Assembly: GCA_946413815.1 (NCBI GenBank)
Contig: CAMKMD010000036.1
Coordinates: forward strand, 1-42,516
Source: an uncultured Ruminococcus sp.
Lineage (GTDB): Bacteria > Bacillota > Clostridia > Oscillospirales > Ruminococcaceae
DNA: 42,516 bases
Direction of reading: 5' to 3'
The notes beneath the pieces are model-generated. The model made no database searches. It saw only the letters and a program-made list of their open reading frames with translations, and was not told where the DNA came from. Shown here one piece after another: positions 41,500-42,516 of this stretch (positions are counted from its first letter, which is position 1; each line of letters opens with the position of its first letter). A program made the translations under genes and the position numbers.

Positions 41500-42378
41500 A
41501 TGGATAACAATAGCAGCGAGAGATCTCTCCGGACAGGAAGGGACAAAAAGCTCCACAGGACCGCTTTATTCGTATGGTGGCGCGTCAGCTTCGTCCTCTC
41601 TTTCCTTGTCATGTTCATCTTCGTTGATACCGGGAACTCCTTCCTGCGCAGGCTTCCGAAGCTGCTGCTCCTTTCGCTCGCAGCCTCTGTGGTGCTCACA
41701 CTTCTGCTCATATATGGTGTCTTACCCTTGATGAACAGATTCCAGAAGCCCTATTCTGCGCTTCTCAGGAAGCTTCTCGCTGAGGGAATGACGCCGGAAA
41801 CAGAGAGTGAACTGAAGGATATGTACAATAAGTGCAGGGCCAACAGCACAGCCGCCGACTACACACAGTCTATCGGAATTATACTTGCCAACCACTACAC
41901 CGAGGCCGGTGACTATGAAAAAGCACATGAATATATGGACGCCATCGATAACTCCATGAGCTTTGAATACAGCAATATCCCCACATATCAGGCGCGTATC
42001 CTCGAATACTTTGCGCTTAAAACAGCTCTCGGAGCCGCTGAAGGCGGACGCTCCGGCGCTGAAGCGGCTTACTCTCAGGCAAAGCACTTCTTTGAGAAGT
42101 ATTCCGGCACGAATCAGGTAAACGCCTTCTGGACGGCACTCGGTACGGCTGAATACCTTATCGCCTGCGGCGAGCCGGAAAAGGCTGTTAAGGAGATAGA
42201 GCCCTTCATGGATTACAAGGAGGCAAAGACGGATGTCCTTCTCATGCTCGCAAAGGCCGCAGAAGCCATGGGCGACAATGACAAGGCAAGAAAATACATC
42301 AACTTAGCCTGGGACTCGGCCACATCTGTCTACAACAGGAATATCGTCGAGCAGAGAAAGGCTCGTCTGAAAAGCTGA
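41500..42378 (+). CDS. Membrane-anchored TPR-like protein of unknown function
   Basis: A 292-residue protein. Two transmembrane helices (about 22-42 and 51-76) follow a basic N-terminus. The rest is helical with TPR-like pairs: YTQSIGIILANHYTEAGDYE KAHEYMDAI, AFWTALGTAEYLIACGEPEKAVKEI, and VLLMLAKAAEAMGDNDKARKYI. TPRs mediate protein-protein contacts, so this may be a cytoplasmic scaffold held at the membrane. It has its own promoter and no coding neighbour downstream before the window end. I do not recognise a specific family. Confidence 0.75.
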   Translation: MDNNSSERSLRTGRDKKLHRTALFVWWRVSFVLSFLVMFIFVDTGNSFLRRLPKLLLLSLAASVVLTLLLIYGVLPLMNRFQKPYSALLRKLLAEGMTPETESELKDMYNKCRANSTAADYTQSIGIILANHYTEAGDYEKAHEYMDAIDNSMSFEYSNIPTYQARILEYFALKTALGAAEGGRSGAEAAYSQAKHFFEKYSGTNQVNAFWTALGTAEYLIACGEPEKAVKEIEPFMDYKEAKTDVLLMLAKAAEAMGDNDKARKYINLAWDSATSVYNRNIVEQRKARLKS

Positions 42379-42421
42379 AAGGAAGGCATAACGGACAAAG
42401 TCCGGATAACACGCATAACAA

Positions 42422-42516
42422 ATGGGCGCACTGCTGTGCGCCCATCAGTCTGTCAAAAAAACTATATCAATTAAGGGGACGCCCTCTCTTGCAGGGCGTC
42501 CCCTCTTCAAAAACAG
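42422..42516. repeat. Palindrome-rich repeat element, copy C, cut by the window end
   Basis: A hairpin ATGGGCGCAC/GTGCGCCCAT (42422-42445) is followed by CAGTCTGTCAAAAAAAC, the same join seen at the ends of copy A, then by another palindrome GGGGACGCCCT/AGGGCGTCCCC (42475-42503). The second palindrome has a different sequence from those in copies A and B. The element begins 44 bp after the TPR-like gene and continues beyond the window. Confidence 0.75.

Noticed and set aside
1..42516. CRISPR array, insertion sequence or integrase
   Set aside because: No regularly spaced direct repeats with unique spacers, and no transposase or recombinase motifs were seen anywhere in the window.

Overview
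The window looks like a chromosomal segment of a low-to-mid GC, Gram-positive anaerobe of the Clostridia, most plausibly a Ruminococcus-like member of the Oscillospiraceae. The reasons are three secreted leucine-rich-repeat proteins that end in type I dockerins (the docking module of cellulosome-type complexes), the spore genes spoVAD and spoVAE, strong AGGAGG ribosome sites, and many promoters that match TTGACA-N17-TATAAT closely. No species is claimed.

Layout. 1-3340: a divergent gene cut by the window edge, then ppk1 (polyphosphate kinase with a histone-H1-like basic tail), pssA (phosphatidylserine synthase-like) and tRNA-Ala(CGC). 3414-8658: aspartokinase facing away from a LysR regulator, whose 3' end overlaps a convergent P2-type calcium-type ATPase by 34 bp. 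8990-12169: a DRE-TIM aldolase, a palindrome-rich repeat element, a GT2 polyprenyl-phosphate glycosyltransferase and a Nudix hydrolase. 12220-18484: spoVAD-spoVAE, a YfhO family membrane protein with a TTG start, and a two-gene operon (C_GCAxxG_C_C redox-type protein, CPBP protease). 18849-22103: flippase - NERD/HRDC protein - deoD operon. 22215-22521: a candidate structured non-coding RNA with its own promoter and terminator. 22669-24882: a four-part regulator (LacI-type sensor, GAF-like region, degenerate GGDEF, AraC HTH). 24926-27223: a second copy of the repeat element, then three overlapping phage-tail-like genes. 27267-27515: a perfect promoter, a 19-codon ORF with an ideal ribosome site and a strong terminator. 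27582-30410: a GDPD-birA operon. 30547-38144: three BspA-like LRR/dockerin paralogs plus a possible dockerin remnant. 38463-41310: two M42 peptidases and a GNAT enzyme with ATGA overlaps. 41500-42378: a membrane-anchored TPR-like protein, followed by a third repeat element that runs into the window end.

How the genes fit together. Several act on the cell envelope: pssA and GDPD on lipids, GT2 plus YfhO possibly as a CsbB/YfhO-like lipid-linked sugar donor and transferase pair, a Wzx-like flippase, and the LRR/dockerin surface proteins. The rest are mainly core metabolism (lysC, deoD, birA, ppk) and peptide turnover (M42 pair). The accessory material lies at 9974-10431, 22215-22487, 24926-27515 and 30547-38144; most of the findings come from there. 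All family calls were made by reading motifs; no database search was possible.
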